This document shows, in pieces, positions 12,978 through 24,490 of a DNA stretch of 64,000 nt. Position numbers and translations under genes: made by a program. The notes under the pieces are model-generated. The model made no database searches, had not been told where the DNA came from, and saw nothing but the letters and a program-made list of their open reading frames with translations. Within the stretch, counting starts at the first letter, position 1. Each line of letters begins with the position of its first letter. The stretch is from Gigantopelta aegis (Eukaryota; Mollusca; Gastropoda; Neomphalida; Peltospiridae): the NCBI RefSeq assembly GCF_016097555.1, contig NC_054706.1, positions 43,872,004 through 43,936,003 of the forward strand, in the 5' to 3' direction.

Positions 12978-15075
12978 CATCATGTAGTGCTGTGACTGCT
13001 GGTACATGCCACTGTGAGCTGCCATTGGCTGCGACTGGTGGTGTTGCTGGTGCATCATCATGTGGTTTTGATCACCATAACCATGTGCTAATGGAGGATA
13101 ACTAGAGTTCGGTACCATGCCTCCCTAAAATAGATTAAAATATTATTAAAACCAAGTAGCAAAATGACTTCAAATAATTTCTCATAAATATAACTTGAAA
13201 CAATGAAACAATGAAACAAGCATTCTGAGAGTACTACTAAAGCAATACAGTATCCCTACCGGGGACAAAACAATTTTGTATCTCCTAAATTCAAGGGCCA
13301 TAAAACTGAAAAAAATTGGTAAATCGCCATGAAAGTTAAACTTGATTTGTAACAGTACATACTACATTATAAAGCTATACACACTATTTCAGCTCAATAT
13401 CTCAAGGCACTGTAGAAAAAACATGCAGAAAACTAATTTTTATATCTCCTAAGTCCAAGGGCTATAAATCTGTCAAAATTAGCTAAACGGTATGAAAGTC
13501 AAACTCGATCTCAATCTAATTAAAATTAGCTCCACTATTACATGTGGATTTAACACCAGCCAATTGGAGCTCATGTCCCCCAATCAAAACCTTACTTGCA
13601 GAATCCTGCCAGTGATTTAAAAATAATTTGAAAACATTCCGAATTATCCTGAAACGATATGTTTCATGTGAATTACGAATGCCTTAAAACATGTTTTATT
13701 TTATAAAATAAATAATTTGTAATGTAAAACTGAAGACTGATAACCCACCCCGTACGTATTGGTATGGTTCGCTGTACTGCGGCCACTAAAATAGACTCGC
13801 CCGATATTTTTAGAATTTGTATGCTCCCAAATAACGTTATAAAAGGTGAAGTGTGATTGGTCAATGTTTAAATTATTATTTGCAGACAAAATGTTACCTG
13901 GACATTGGGGACTACATAGTGTTGTTAGCAATCCGATTAAAATTAGTTCTACTGGTCTAAATAAGGCATTCGTAATTCACATGAAACATATCGTATACCC
14001 TCAGGATAATTTGGAATGTTTTCAAATTATTTTTAAATCACTGGCAGGATTCTGCAAGTAAGGTTTTGATTGGTGGACATGAGCTCCAACTGGCTGGTGT
14101 TAGATCCACATGTAATAGTGGAGCTAATTTTAATTAGATTGACTCGATCTCTAACAGTACATGATAAAACTAAACACAAAATTTCAGCTCAATATCTCAA
14201 GGCATTGTGGAAAAAACCCCATGTGGTAAACAAATTTTCACATCTCCAAAGATCAAGAGCCATAACTGTCAAAAATAAGTAAATCGCCATGAAAGTCAAA
14301 TTTGTTAAGTTCAATATCTCACGGCATTGTGAAAACCCCCATAAAAACACTATATGTGGGATAGACTGACAGACTACAGACTACGAACAGACAGAAAGAC
14401 AGAAATGAAACCTATAGTCCCCTCCGGTTGGATTGGTAGGGGACTAATAGCATGAGTAATGTGTTAATTCCATGTGCAATCTTCCCACTTTCCTTGACAC
14501 TTGCATGAAGGTTTTAGGAGTGGCCAATTGATTGCCTGACAATACAAATATTAATACTTTTTATTTTAAACTTCCAAATGATTGTTTGCCTAACAGTACC
14601 TGAGTATAATCTTTAGCTCGCCTTGACTTTGCTCAGGGCAAGGTTGCATGTGTGCAAAATCCTGATTCAAAAGACGTAATGGATGTGGAATTAATGAGCT
14701 CAACTCTGTATGTGCTGAGTGCCGGTAAATATTCCGTACCTTTTCCAAATTATATATACAGAACCAGCCTTTGTAATTCATATAAACTGCAGTGATAAAA
14801 GTAGTTTGCTCCCGATAAAATACACTTTGTACTTTAAATATCTATAAAGCGACTCAATATTTTTATGAATAAAAAAATCTTTAAATTTATGACCTAAACT
14901 AATATCTTTAAAGAAAGAGAAACATTTATTAAATCCTAGAATATGAATTAAATTAGAACTGCTTTAGAACCTACCACATTAACATCATCGTATCGACTTG
15001 TATAGCCCATGCCTGCCATCCTACCACCACCAGCATCAAAGCTTCCGTACTGATCAGAATAGTGGTTCATACTTC
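4098..15075 (-). CDS. RAI1/TCF20-like chromatin protein with C-terminal ePHD (5 exons)
   Basis: Exons in transcript order: 15075-14975 (ATG at 15070), 13124-9078, 6191-6098, 5377-5328, 4148-4098 (TGA at 4100-4098). All junctions are GT-AG and all phases close, giving 1445 residues from the ATG at 15070. Seen: N-terminal Q/S/P/H-rich region with a polyQ run near residues 82-95 and repeated SPHYxMQ motifs; a long S/K/E/D-rich low-complexity middle; near residue 1260 a WLCALCG zinc knuckle followed by DLFGPYY; near 1345 VHEDCVLWADGVFL; then CSSC, GC, YHFVCA and CPKH split over the three small exons. Known: this order is the ePHD of vertebrate RAI1 and TCF20, nuclear proteins that bind nucleosomes and regulate transcription (human proteins about 1900-1960 aa). 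Inferred: a single invertebrate pro-orthologue of both. The ATG at 15070 may be internal, because exons at 39345-39644 can splice to it in frame. Confidence 0.9.
4385..4418. repeat. (TA)n microsatellite
   Basis: Alternating TA with occasional C, immediately left of the pogo-like element at 4428. Confidence 0.85.
4428..5066 (+). mobile_element. pogo/Tigger-like non-autonomous element relic
   Basis: Left end TAGTCTGACCTCGTTACAAT and right end CGCTGTAACGATGTGTGACT form imperfect inverted termini like those of pogo-group elements (CAGTCAGACCTCGTTACAACG). The interior matches 30272-31610, where another copy is split by an insertion. No coding capacity. Confidence 0.6.
5075..5312. mobile_element. 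fold-back element (hairpin)
   Basis: Two inverted arms of about 65 bp (5075-5138 and 5249-5312; termini AGATACTTCAAGCTGATAA and its complement) with a 110-bp loop. It starts about 15 nt inside the intron after exon 5328-5377. Confidence 0.85.
5328..5377 (-). CDS. RAI1/TCF20-like exon, ePHD end
   Basis: 50 nt with acceptor tttaag before 5377 and donor AAG|GTATGT after 5328. It reads ACLLDEERFSLLCPKHK, giving the last Cys/His ligand pair of the ePHD (CPKH), the point where vertebrate TCF20 also closes the domain. Its donor lies only about 15 nt from a fold-back element (5075-5312). Confidence 0.9.
6098..6191 (-). CDS. RAI1/TCF20-like exon, ePHD core
   Basis: 94 nt with acceptor atgtag before 6191 and donor G|GTGAGT after 6098. 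It reads VCSSCKENGAMVGCLYKGCS followed by QKYHFVCAVEK: the CxxC, GC and YHxxCA zinc ligands of the second half of the ePHD. Phase 0 in, phase 1 out. Confidence 0.9.
6217..6246 (-). mobile_element. SINE 3' tip
   Basis: Complement of TCGTTAAATAAAACATTTCC, the tail of the main SINE family; the body is absent. Confidence 0.5.
6815..6851. repeat. T15-G22 homopolymer pair
   Basis: Fifteen T followed by about twenty-two G, then GAGAGAGGG. The exact length is probably uncertain in any assembly. G-quadruplex capable. Confidence 0.9.
7317..7457. mobile_element. short MITE-like inverted repeat
   Basis: Termini CTCAGTTCAACCA and TGGCTGAACTCAG are inverted; several AACGTTCG blocks lie inside. About 141 bp. 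Confidence 0.4.
7887..7975. mobile_element. 89-bp MITE-like hairpin
   Basis: Inverted termini TAAGCCGACACGGTCC / GGGCCGTGTCGGCTTA with one mismatch; two copies of AAGGCGCTTAC inside. Confidence 0.6.
8157..8482 (+). mobile_element. full-length tRNA-derived SINE
   Basis: About 326 bp. Head with an A box-like TAGCACAGTGACAAAG and B box-like ATGATCAATCCTC; body with CATATAAAAGATCCCTTGCT and CTCAATATCTGTGTGG; tail TCATTAAATAAAAACATTTCC. Confidence 0.9.
9078..13124 (-). CDS. RAI1/TCF20-like giant exon
   Basis: This 4047-nt exon equals 1349 codons. Acceptor ttttag lies before 13124; donor ACT|GTAAGT lies after 9078. The open frame continues about 25 codons into the intron to a stop near 9003, which is read-through and not protein. 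The exon holds the polyQ run, SP-rich repeats, basic clusters such as KKIKL and RRKTQ, acidic stretches, and the first zinc-binding part of the ePHD (WLCALCG, VHEDC). One giant exon followed by short PHD-coding exons is also how vertebrate RAI1 and TCF20 are organised. Confidence 0.93.
13249..14446 (+). repeat. dispersed element made of ~180-bp internal repeats
   Basis: Three related copies of a unit containing AATCGCCATGAAAGT and TTTCAGCTCAATATCTCA (from about 13274, 13441 and 14240). Ends are AGTATCCCTACC and GGTAGGGGACTA, roughly inverted. The middle unit is split by the element at 13512-14141. Confidence 0.7.
13512..14141. mobile_element. 630-bp TIR element with 9-bp target duplication
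   Basis: Near-perfect inverted arms of about 170 bp (13512-13685 and 13972-14141; terminal CAATCTAATTAAAATTAGCT), flanked by direct 9-bp ACTCGATCT (13503-13511 and 14142-14150). Long TIRs plus a 9-bp duplication are typical of Mutator-like non-autonomous elements. No coding capacity. Confidence 0.85.
14975..15075 (-). CDS. RAI1/TCF20-like exon with conservative start codon
   Basis: Acceptor gtttcag before 15075, donor GTAGGT after 14975. The ATG at 15070 opens a 32-codon segment beginning MNHYSDQYGSF, rich in G, Y and D, which joins the 4-kb exon in phase 0 (…DDVNV then GGMVPN). Only five bases (GAAGT) precede the ATG. They contain no stop, and with a preceding G they read Gly-Ser-Met, so translation could run in from an upstream exon. 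Confidence 0.8.
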
Positions 15076-15969
15076 CTGAAACAACAAAGTACAGGTGGTT
15101 AATGTTGATAGTCTGTCATACACAGGTAGCAGTAACAAACCATCTTACCAAGTTGATAAATGAATATCAGCAATAATTCTCAAATAAAGTATCCTGTAAC
15201 ACAACAATTCTGCAATAGTTCGGAAATAGTGATGTCACACAAAGGGGATAAATCAAGAACACCATGCATCAAACACCAATGTCTTAATGCTGAACCATAA
15301 CGAAAAAGTAGTTTTGCAAACTTGTCGTTGCAGGATAAAATTTGAAAATATTTTTTAAAATGTATTTCTGCAGTTTGTTAACAAGTGAAAAACACATGAT
15401 TTATGACCCAACAGTATGTTGGCCATTATTCTAATGATAGTGTCACTCATACACGTAGTAAAAATTTCATAAATAGATCTACTTAATTTCCCTATGAGGA
15501 AATGACATACTAATTGTTATGGATGACAAACATTCACCAACTGAAACTAAGGAAACAAACAGACCTTGTTCTATGACATGTAACGCACATTATTTACAAT
15601 AATCAACAAATCCTGCCCTTTCAAGCCAAGTGAAATAAACATACATGTATGTATCACGTAACTCACATAAATCTGTCTGACACGTCACTTATATTATGTA
15701 TGTTCAACAAAAGACAGAGAAAAAAACCAAGAAGAAAGATGTGAAAATTATTCAAGTGAATGTTTTTGAATTATTAAGCACCTCACTACTATTGGGTACA
15801 GAACAGATCAAAGTGTTAATAAAAATAAAAATTGTTCGAACAAATGGGTTTTTTTCATTGGTTATAGGGAATGGTACTTTTGTTTTACATATAATAGGTC
15901 AACATCTGGCCCTCGAGTTAGCATTCATTTCATTCATTAAGTTAGTATTCAATTCATTCATAAATTGAC

Positions 15970-16050
15970 CTTTGTTTAACACCCAAAAGCTGATGTATTT
16001 TTTGTGCTGGGGTGTCGTTAAACATTCATACATTCAATCACTGATATGTA
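15970..16050 (+). mobile_element. SINE 3' fragment
   Basis: TTTAACACCCAAAAGCTGATG, then GGTGTCGTTAAACATTCATAC, with CATTCATT-type repeats on its left. Confidence 0.5.
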
Positions 16051-16475
16051 TCTTTACAATAACAATATAATCATTTATTAATAACTTTGCATAAGTAACA
16101 AGTAAACCACCTAGCAAAATAGTACTGAAAATTTCCCCTTTTTGTCGATATTAATTTCTCGTTATCAGCAAATAATATAACAATAATAGGTGATTTTGTC
16201 TTCTAGAGATTTTTGAATAATTACTTTATCGAGTTGATATGCTCTTTTTAATGAATTTTAAAAAATCATTATCCATACTAAATTGTCCAGAGCATGCCCT
16301 CGAACCCACCTACACACTTTTCTTGGCTCCTTTAACTTTGGCAAACTGAAACTTGCCCTTTTTAGCATTTTGTGACCACTCCTCTTTACAAAATCCAGGA
16401 TCCACTCCTGATTAATTAATTTTGATATTATTAGAGGCTGATTTAACCTGTACACTACTATAAATCTTAAATATA

Positions 16476-17433
16476 CCGTATATCTTCGCCTATAAGTCAA
16501 ATTTTTTTCACCCAAAAATTATTTTATAACTTGGGGGGTCGACTTATAAGAGGGTAAAAAAATTTCACCAAAAAATATTACTGTTTTGGGGATTATTTTA
16601 CAAGTTTTATTGCTGAAGTATGCCATGTATTTATACTCAAATATGTTAATTTGACACATTTATTTTTTATAACCTATTTTTTTTGGCATTAGAACGGTTT
16701 TGGTTATGCGAAAAGGCGTACGATCTCTCACATGCCAAGACAACAGTCCACTTAGTTAAATTAACAGTCATAACTAATAGTAAAAATGTAAACAATACTA
16801 ACTACCTGTTGCCTGAGTTTATTTTGAAATCTGGTCACTGGCATTAATGGTTGTTCAAACAATGTTTTGGCGGTGATTAACTTCATGAATATTACTAAGC
16901 TTTCCCTTAAAATAGACTGATCTCTGCAGTTCACTTATCTAGAGCAATAGGGACACACATCATTTGGTACAAAAACCAGTGTACTTTCCAGAGTTATCCT
17001 CCTTACATGTATTAATATGGGGGCAAAACGTGATACTTTCAGTTTTATCGTAGTGATCTGTTGTCAGTGTTTATAAATAAAGTTATTGTCTGTGCACAAA
17101 ACCATCTGTACAGTACTATACAGTAACAGTCAAACAGCTTTCACTCTCTACTAAGGGAATATTTCGTTTTGATGCTATGTAATAATGATAGTTTGATTGG
17201 AATAGTCTGATCATATTGCGATGTACAAAACGTGAAAACCGAAGTTTGTAAAATAATTTTCTTTTGTTCAAATTTATTGTTCTCATGTGCTGAAAATAAG
17301 AAATATTTCAATATATATAAGTAGTTTTTCATGGGTCGACTTATAAACGGGTCAATAAAAAAATACGTTTTCAGGGCTTGAAATTAGGGATTCGACTTAC
17401 AGCCGAGATCGACTTACAGGCGAAGATATACGG
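16476..17433 (+). mobile_element. 0.96-kb TA-flanked non-autonomous DNA transposon, copy 1
   Basis: Ends CCGTATATCTTCGCCTATAA and the inverted TACAGGCGAAGATATACGG, flanked by TA on both sides. Almost identical to 19768-20726. No transposase frame. TA duplication suggests a Tc1/mariner-group source, which is not proved. Confidence 0.85.
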
Positions 17434-17534
17434 TACTGACAAGCACTATCTCTACACAAATACTGAAGATCTACCTGAAATTAATACGACCATAATATTA
17501 ATTCACATGAATAATATTACGCATTTATTTCTAT

Positions 17535-17765
17535 ATGTATCCCACGTTATTAAAACAACTACAAAAAATATTAAAATTCTAATATATTTATAAAATAGAA
17601 TGGAAAACAATTCATTGTAGGCGAGACAGACTAATTGTTGAATAGTCCAGTAAGCTATGTGTCACACGCTATTAAAACAAAGATTAAACATTTTAATATA
17701 TTCATAAAACTGGAGCACAATTCATCGTAGACGAGACAGACTAATTGTTCAATAGTCCAAGCAAG
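17535..17765 (+). repeat. tandem repeat, two ~115-bp units
   Basis: Units share CACGTTATTAAAAC/CACGCTATTAAAAC and GCGAGACAGACTAATTGTT. Two copies of a 25-bp GCAGGGT-TTTGGCTACCCTG unit follow at about 17787-17840. Confidence 0.7.
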
Positions 17766-19767
17766 ATTCCAGCCATGTGTGACGATTGCAGGGTTTTTGG
17801 CTACCCTGTCAATGCAGGGTCTTTGGCTACCCTGTCAAAAGCTCACACAATGATCGGATCCATCGCGTGTGAATGGGTTTTAGCAAGCTAATGCTGTGGT
17901 CGATCGTTGCTTTGCCATTACTGTTTAAGTTCCATGCAACTGTTGGCATACAGTTGTAATGGTACTTGAATTGCATGCTAATGGTTAGCCAGATTTATGT
18001 AACTATACACGTGGTAATAAAGTGGAAACTGTCCATATGCAAGGGTGTAAAGAATATTAATTATTAGGTGTGAAAAGGAGTACGACTAATATGATGATAT
18101 ACTGTGGATTAGGAAGATTACCACTGAACATGAATAGAAATATACACATTGTTGAATATTGGTTGAAATTGTTGGAAACGGATAACATCAGTACTATGAT
18201 ACATTATATGATAATTGTTTAAGAAAACCAAGCACGGTGAATTTGGCAAGTCTTGTATATGATTTCTTCTGTAGCCTTGGACATGCTAATATTTGGTAGC
18301 ACCAGAAAGTTCACAATAATGTTATATTTCTTACTGAAATTAAACACAGAATGAAAGACCAATTCACCCAATCCATGTATGCTATTCTTGACACATATGA
18401 AACTACATATAAACAACTTATTCACAACACCCCACTTCACTTTACAGGGCTCCAAACTTGACAGGGTACAAGAAGAAATGGCTGTTCAAAATACACAATA
18501 TACTGTCTGATAATATCAATACCTAATACTGCATCTTAATTTCTAGCCATTGCTTTAAGGTCAACGACAGTTACTTTTCGCACTCTTGTTTTAGCTTTGT
18601 ACACAATAAATAAAATATATTCAACGGTAATTTTTTGACATGATATATTTGACAAAAGGTACTGTTTATTTTTTTTTCATCTTCATAAACTTAATAATTT
18701 ATCCAGAAGTATGAAAAAAAAATATATACTGACCTGTAAAAAGCATTGTCTGCTTGTTAAAGACGTTTGACAGGGGTCAAGGTTAGCAGACCAGCTTTTA
18801 TTTTAATGTGGTGAAGCACTGCAACAATATAGCTACATGTGTATTTTGAATGATGTCAAAAGCTGGAAAAATTCCAATGCAAAATTGCTATTGAAATTTG
18901 TTTGTTTGAACATTACTACAAACCTGAATGTGTTTCAAGAAAATCTTGTGATTAAAAAACTGCATCTTTTACGAAATACGGATTTCAAGTGAAACTACGG
19001 TAAGATATGTTATATTTATTGCGTTATATTTATTAAGTCAAAACAAGGGTGCGAAGAGTGACTGTCGTCAATGTTAAGATTAAAATTTGAGAAGCAAAGA
19101 TGGCTTACCACTTCACAAGCCTTGATCTTATCCAACAATTTTCTTTTAGGTAACGAGTGGGTGATGAATCCGAAAATCATCAACAAAAAAACAAGTATTC
19201 CACTTTTATTAAGTAACAGTGGAACTTTGTTACCTATAGAGATATGTATGTGAAATGTAACATTTCTTTTAACCCTTCTTACAATATAAAGGATACCTTT
19301 TCGAAGTCAAATCAATTAAATATGTAGTTAAAATGGGTATGTTATGTAACAGGTTCATTTAATGAACATTAACCAGTTGGCCAGTGAGTCACACTGAATC
19401 ACACAAAACATATATATTAAATGGGCCATTGGCAGCTCATTCATGCAGTATTTACGAATTACAGTCAACCCTGTGTTAAGCAGCCACCTGGGGGTGTTAC
19501 ACAAAGAAGCTGAGGGCGTTACAAAATAACAACCTCTTAATACACCTCAACTTGCACTGTATTTGATAATTTGGAAGAATATTTAGGTGACCTTTTAGGA
19601 AAAGCTTAATGGAGATAGTCTGTGTGTCTTACCTGGAAGCATGAACAGCTTACTGCTATTTATGTTATGTTATGTTTACCTTGTTGTGACCTCAAGTGTA
19701 GTATGCCTGATATGCTCTGAGCATGTCAAGTCACTTGTCTATTATGACTATTTTTAGAACATGTCTA

Positions 19768-20726
19768 CCGTATATCTTCGCCTATAAGTCGAATTTTTTT
19801 CACCCAAAAATTATTTTATAACTTGGGGGGTCGACTTATAAGAGGGTAAAAAAAATTCACCAAAAAATATTACTGTTTTGGGGATTATTTTACAAGTTTT
19901 ATTGTTGAAGTATGCCATGTATTTATACTCAAATATTTTAATTTGACACATTTATTTTTTATAACCTATTTTTTTTGGCATTAGAACGGTTTTGGTTATG
20001 CGAAAAGGCGTACGATCTCACTCACATGCCAAGACAACAGTCCACTTAGTTAAATTAACAGTCATCACTAATAGTAAAAATGTAAACAATACTAACTACC
20101 TGTTGCCTGAGTTTATTTTGAAATCTGGTCACTGGCATTAATGGTTGTTCAAACAATGTTTTGGCGGTGATTAACTTCATGAATATTACTGAGCTTTCCC
20201 TTAAAATAGACTGATCTCTGCAGTTCACTTATCTAGAGCAATAGGGACACACATCATTTGGTACAAAAACCAGTGTACTTTCCAGAGTTATCCTCCTTAC
20301 ATGTATTAATATGGCGTCAAAACGTGATACTTTCAGTTTTATCGTAGTGATCTGTTGTCAGTGTTTATAAATAAAGTTGTTGTCTGTGCACAAAACCATC
20401 TGTACAGTACTATACAGTAACAGTCAAACAGCTTTCACTCTCTACTAAGGGAATATTTCGTTTTGATGCTATGTAATAATGATAGTTTGATTGGAATAGT
20501 CTGATCATATTGCGATGTACAAAACGTGAAAACCGAAGTTTGTAAAATAATTTTCTTTTGTTCAAATATTATTGTTCTCGTGCTGAAAATAAGAAATATT
20601 TCAATATTTATAAGTAGTTTTTCATGAGTCGACTTATAAACGGGTCAATAAAAAAATACGTTTTCAGGGTTTGAAATTAGGGACTCGACTTATAGCCGAG
20701 ATCGACTTACAGGCGAAGATATACGG
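19768..20726 (+). mobile_element. 0.96-kb TA-flanked non-autonomous DNA transposon, copy 2
   Basis: Same ends and interior as copy 1 with only scattered differences by eye; TA on both sides. Confidence 0.85.
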
Positions 20727-21537
20727 TACATGTGTACAGACATACACAATGGAACTTCTTACCCACAATAGTAACTAGTTTGTTTACTTGTACTTCGCTA
20801 ATGAAAATATAGACATCTTAAATCGTTGAAAAAAACACACACCTCCAGCTTATAAACCAAAGATTAATCATACATGTACACATTACATACAGATTTACTC
20901 TTTAACTTAATAAGTTGGGTGACTAAATTAAAGATGGAATACCGAGGGAAAGGAAACATGCATACAAACATTTCCTTACTGCTACCGATAGATCTTCTAG
21001 GACAAATTGGGCTTAGCCAATGTGTCAAAAACAGAATTCTTGCCCAACACTAATATATTAGTACTGTAACCTCTGCTTGCACAGCACAATAGGACTGGAC
21101 TAGAGTTGAATGTAGGCATGAATCTAAGTTACATGGCCATCAGAAAATTATCTAATTGGCAGGACGTCAAACAGAGAAAAATAGCAAGAACTAAAGGAAA
21201 AAGTGATTCCACTAAAGGAAATAAATGATTCCACTGTTATAACATTGTGTCATTAACCTTCACTTGCTTTCTTTTATATTCTGAGTGATCCTTTAAATGT
21301 AGTAAATTCTGACACTGTATCATTTATTATAAATGGAGTCGGTAACAGTATCATGTCTTCCACCAGATACAAATCAATATATATATGTAGATACTGCAAC
21401 TACAAATTGATACGGTTTAGATTCATGTTTGTGTGTTAGCTGGCAGCATTGATTTTTTTTTTGGCAGGGAGAGGGTGGAGGGTATGAAGCATTAGGCTGG
21501 CACTTTTAATGCTTCAGTCTCAGCACGAATGCCTTAC

Positions 21538-21748
21538 CTCTCAGATAGCCGGCATTTACCGCTACTGATTGGAGGGCAGAGCTGGCAATATTCTCCGATG
21601 AATGCAAACGAGATCTCTGATTGAAATGAGATGATTTCTGGTTTCCAGCTGGAAAGATATTGATTGAGAGTAGATCAGACAGTTTTTCATTTAAAAATGT
21701 AACTGGCTGTGCATGTGTTTTCCTCAAGATGAGGCACCGGCTCCAGTC
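21538..21748 (-). CDS. candidate internal or alternative exon (unrecognised)
   Basis: 211 nt bounded on the minus strand by a good acceptor (gtattgtag before 21748) and donor (GAG|GTAAGG after 21538). One frame is open throughout: 70 codons starting DWSRCLILRKTHAQ and ending NAGYLR plus one base. It therefore enters in phase 0 and leaves in phase 1, exactly like SAM exon 2, and would join exon 14975-15075 in frame. It has no ATG in that frame and no family is recognised. It could be an alternative exon, a 5' UTR exon or chance. Confidence 0.35.
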
Positions 21749-22354
21749 CTACAATACACAGTAACATTCTACTGATCAATATTTCAAGTATTTCTGTAAT
21801 AATAACCACAGTAGCACCAGGTTCAAACAAATCACACTCAAATATGGAGGGATGACACTTCAACCAGGGATTGCTAAATTAGGCCATGACATGCATTAGG
21901 ATTTTTTTTTTTTTTTTTTTGATTTGTATCTATAATACACTGTCCAATTCCAGTTTTCATTATTACACAATTTAAGTTACTAATTAAAATAATCCCCAAA
22001 CTCAGTCTTTTCAACAAGAAGTATTTCTCTCCATATTGAGTAATAATTACTGACACAAATCTTTTGGCTTTGCAACCTTGTTCCTGCCTCCTATCTTTAA
22101 CAACAATAGGTTCACTGCTGTTGTATATGTTTATAAAACTGATCAACACGGTTTGCCCTCCATCACCAAGCACTTCCTAAATAAATGTCCACCATCAATT
22201 TGGGTATAAAAGGTATCAGGGCTGTTTGCTGTTTGCTACTCTCGATTTACTAATATCAAAACCCATATTAGCTCGGCCATTTACCTTTCGACCGACCGTT
22301 CAAAATTGCGCCAAATTCCCTCAATCAAAATTGCACACCCTTTTCTCTTTGCAT

Positions 22355-22580
22355 AGCACCACCACCACCCCTACCCGCCTACTACCGATTTGATCGGACT
22401 GCTGGTGCTCCCTTGCACCTGCCAGTGCAGGCGGTCCCTCCTCTCCCCTCCCCCCACCTTTGCTGTCATGGACGGAGGAGCCGGCCAAGGCCGGCTCTTG
22501 TGCCCACGACAGCCGTGCGCTACAACAGCTTGTTCTGAATGTGCACGTAAAACCCTATGACATGACATGACATTTGCTGT
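22355..22580 (+). mobile_element. GC-rich SINE-like 3' domain with (ATGAC)n tail
   Basis: The most GC-rich stretch outside the large coding exon. Ends ATGTGCACGTAAAACCCTATG then three ATGAC repeats. I associate this domain with dispersed short elements in molluscs. Confidence 0.5.
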
Positions 22581-23105
22581 GAACATGTTTATATTCATTG
22601 AGCATCTTATGGCTAGTTGTGTCTATCAAATGGTTATTGCAACACTTGGAGTGAGACAGTGAGAGATAAAATCCTCTCTTACTGAATAGCAGCAGCAAGG
22701 TGGTTTCTGAAATAACTTTTCCAGACTGGTCAGCATATATCACGATATTTGATATACCAGCTATGGGGCACTGCCTGGGATAGTGGAAATTAAACTGTCC
22801 TGTACACTCATTTTTATACCATACTATTCTTTGACTAGTGGACTAAAAAAAAAAAATTACTTACCAAGCAAAAAGGTTGCTAGCCACATCACTACTCCTT
22901 TTGTATGAGTGTTATTCAACCATCAACTGTTTACATGCAATGTGTGTGCCTATGTATGTATGTGGAAAGTAATGCTGAATATCATGATTGCCAATGACTA
23001 TGATTATGACTAATATAAAACTGCATGACTGTCAATATGAAGTCACATGAAGTAACAAGAAAACCATACTGTGGAAGGAGCAACGAGGAAAGCTGTAACT
23101 CATAA

Positions 23106-23552
23106 GGGTGTATACTACCAAATCAAATCCCATAGACGACAATAGTAACATATGCGGCTAAAACTCCTAACTGCAACGTATCAACCGACATAAACGCCAC
23201 GGATATAAATACTACCACCCCTTACACTTAAAGTGAATCAGAAAAAAATGGGGGTCAAGCTGCTCGTTTCTGAGATAACGGGTAGCGTCTATGACTACCC
23301 TAGTTTCGCACAAAATTCGAGTACTTTTTTTTACAGGTACCCCATACATGTTTCAAGCACAAGGCTACTTGACACATTGGTACTAGATGAAATAAAATTG
23401 CACATTTATTTTACCCAGATGAAACTATTATTTTTTACAACCAACACACTCACATTTATAACCAATCACAGGACTTGTGGTGTTCACTTCTCTATCAAAA
23501 GTTGGGTGCACCTCGAACTTTGACCCAGCCGGAAGTTATTTGGTATAGTACT
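23106..23552. mobile_element. possible MITE
   Basis: Left GTATACTACCAAAT and right ATTTGGTATAGTAC are near-inverted, about 450 bp apart. The 96-codon open frame inside shows no protein features. Confidence 0.35.
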
Positions 23553-23642
23553 ACCATAAATTCATGAAGGTAAGCAATAAAAAAAAAAAAACTAGATGAA
23601 TTTTGTAAGTAAAACTACTTTAGTTTATTGTAACAATATCAT

Positions 23643-24364
23643 CAGGCCTCTCCGTGTGAGGCGAGAGACTTGTGCATGCCTCATACTCGCCTAAACCTTA
23701 AAACTGGTGAGTAGTTTATTGCTCGCCTCAATCATTTTGCTATAGGCTATTGCTGAAAAAAGTCATGACTTAAAGAACTGTTTCAAATTGTAAAGCCATT
23801 AAGGCAATATCGTAAAAACAGCCGTTTCGTTCTTTAACACTAAACTATCACTGCAACAGAACGCGTAGACGTTGATAACGGGCTATTATTATTAGCGTTA
23901 CTTACTGCTTCTACGTCACATCCACCGGTGAACGATTAAGAAAATACCTCTTGAAAAATAACCCTAGTTTTAAAAATCAAAATGGTTTGCACACAAATAA
24001 TTAGTTATTCAACCACTGAATATATTTCAATATGTGAGTTGTGTCATCTGTCAACTGTTTCAAATTATTAAATAGAAACGTTTTGCATGCTTGCGTGAGA
24101 AATCCGTTTTCAATATGGGTACGTTTTCATCATACATCGGTGGACGTTAGATCGTAGCTGAAAGGGGTTTCCGGTCTATTGCCAAGATGATGAAAGGAAA
24201 ATTTGTAGAACTATCAACCTGTTACATTCTAAATAAAGCTATACACAATTTGTTGTTTATTTTTAATTTTTGAAACTAATCTCCTTATTTGGTATTTCTC
24301 GCCTGGGATCATATTCAGGACAGCAGTGGATTGCTCTCCTGCTATTTTCAAACAGAGAGGCCTG
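23643..24364. mobile_element. hAT-like non-autonomous element
   Basis: Inverted termini CAGGCCTCTC / GAGAGGCCTG, flanked by 8-bp AATATCAT and AATGTCAT (one mismatch), as expected for hAT. A degraded relative of its right half lies at about 47490-47718. Confidence 0.75.
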
Positions 24365-24426
24365 AATGTCATGGAATGTTTTTAATATCTTCTCTATCTA
24401 GCACATTTACCAATGAATTTTGAAGT

Positions 24427-24490
24427 GCCAGGGATCTTTTATATGCACATGCAGACAGAATAGCACATACCACGAATGAAAAATAGCCAA
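24427..24490 (-). mobile_element. SINE fragment
   Basis: Complement of the SINE body (GGGATCTTTTATATGCACAT...AGAATAGCACATACC). Confidence 0.7.

Noticed and set aside
9168..13105. Many plus-strand and alternate-frame ORFs (up to 181 codons) across the large exon
   Set aside because: They are antisense or shifted shadows of a biased S/K/E/Q-rich coding exon; none shows a domain.
23233..23523. 96-codon plus-strand ORF
   Set aside because: Lies within a MITE-like repeat; low-complexity reading with no domain or splice context.
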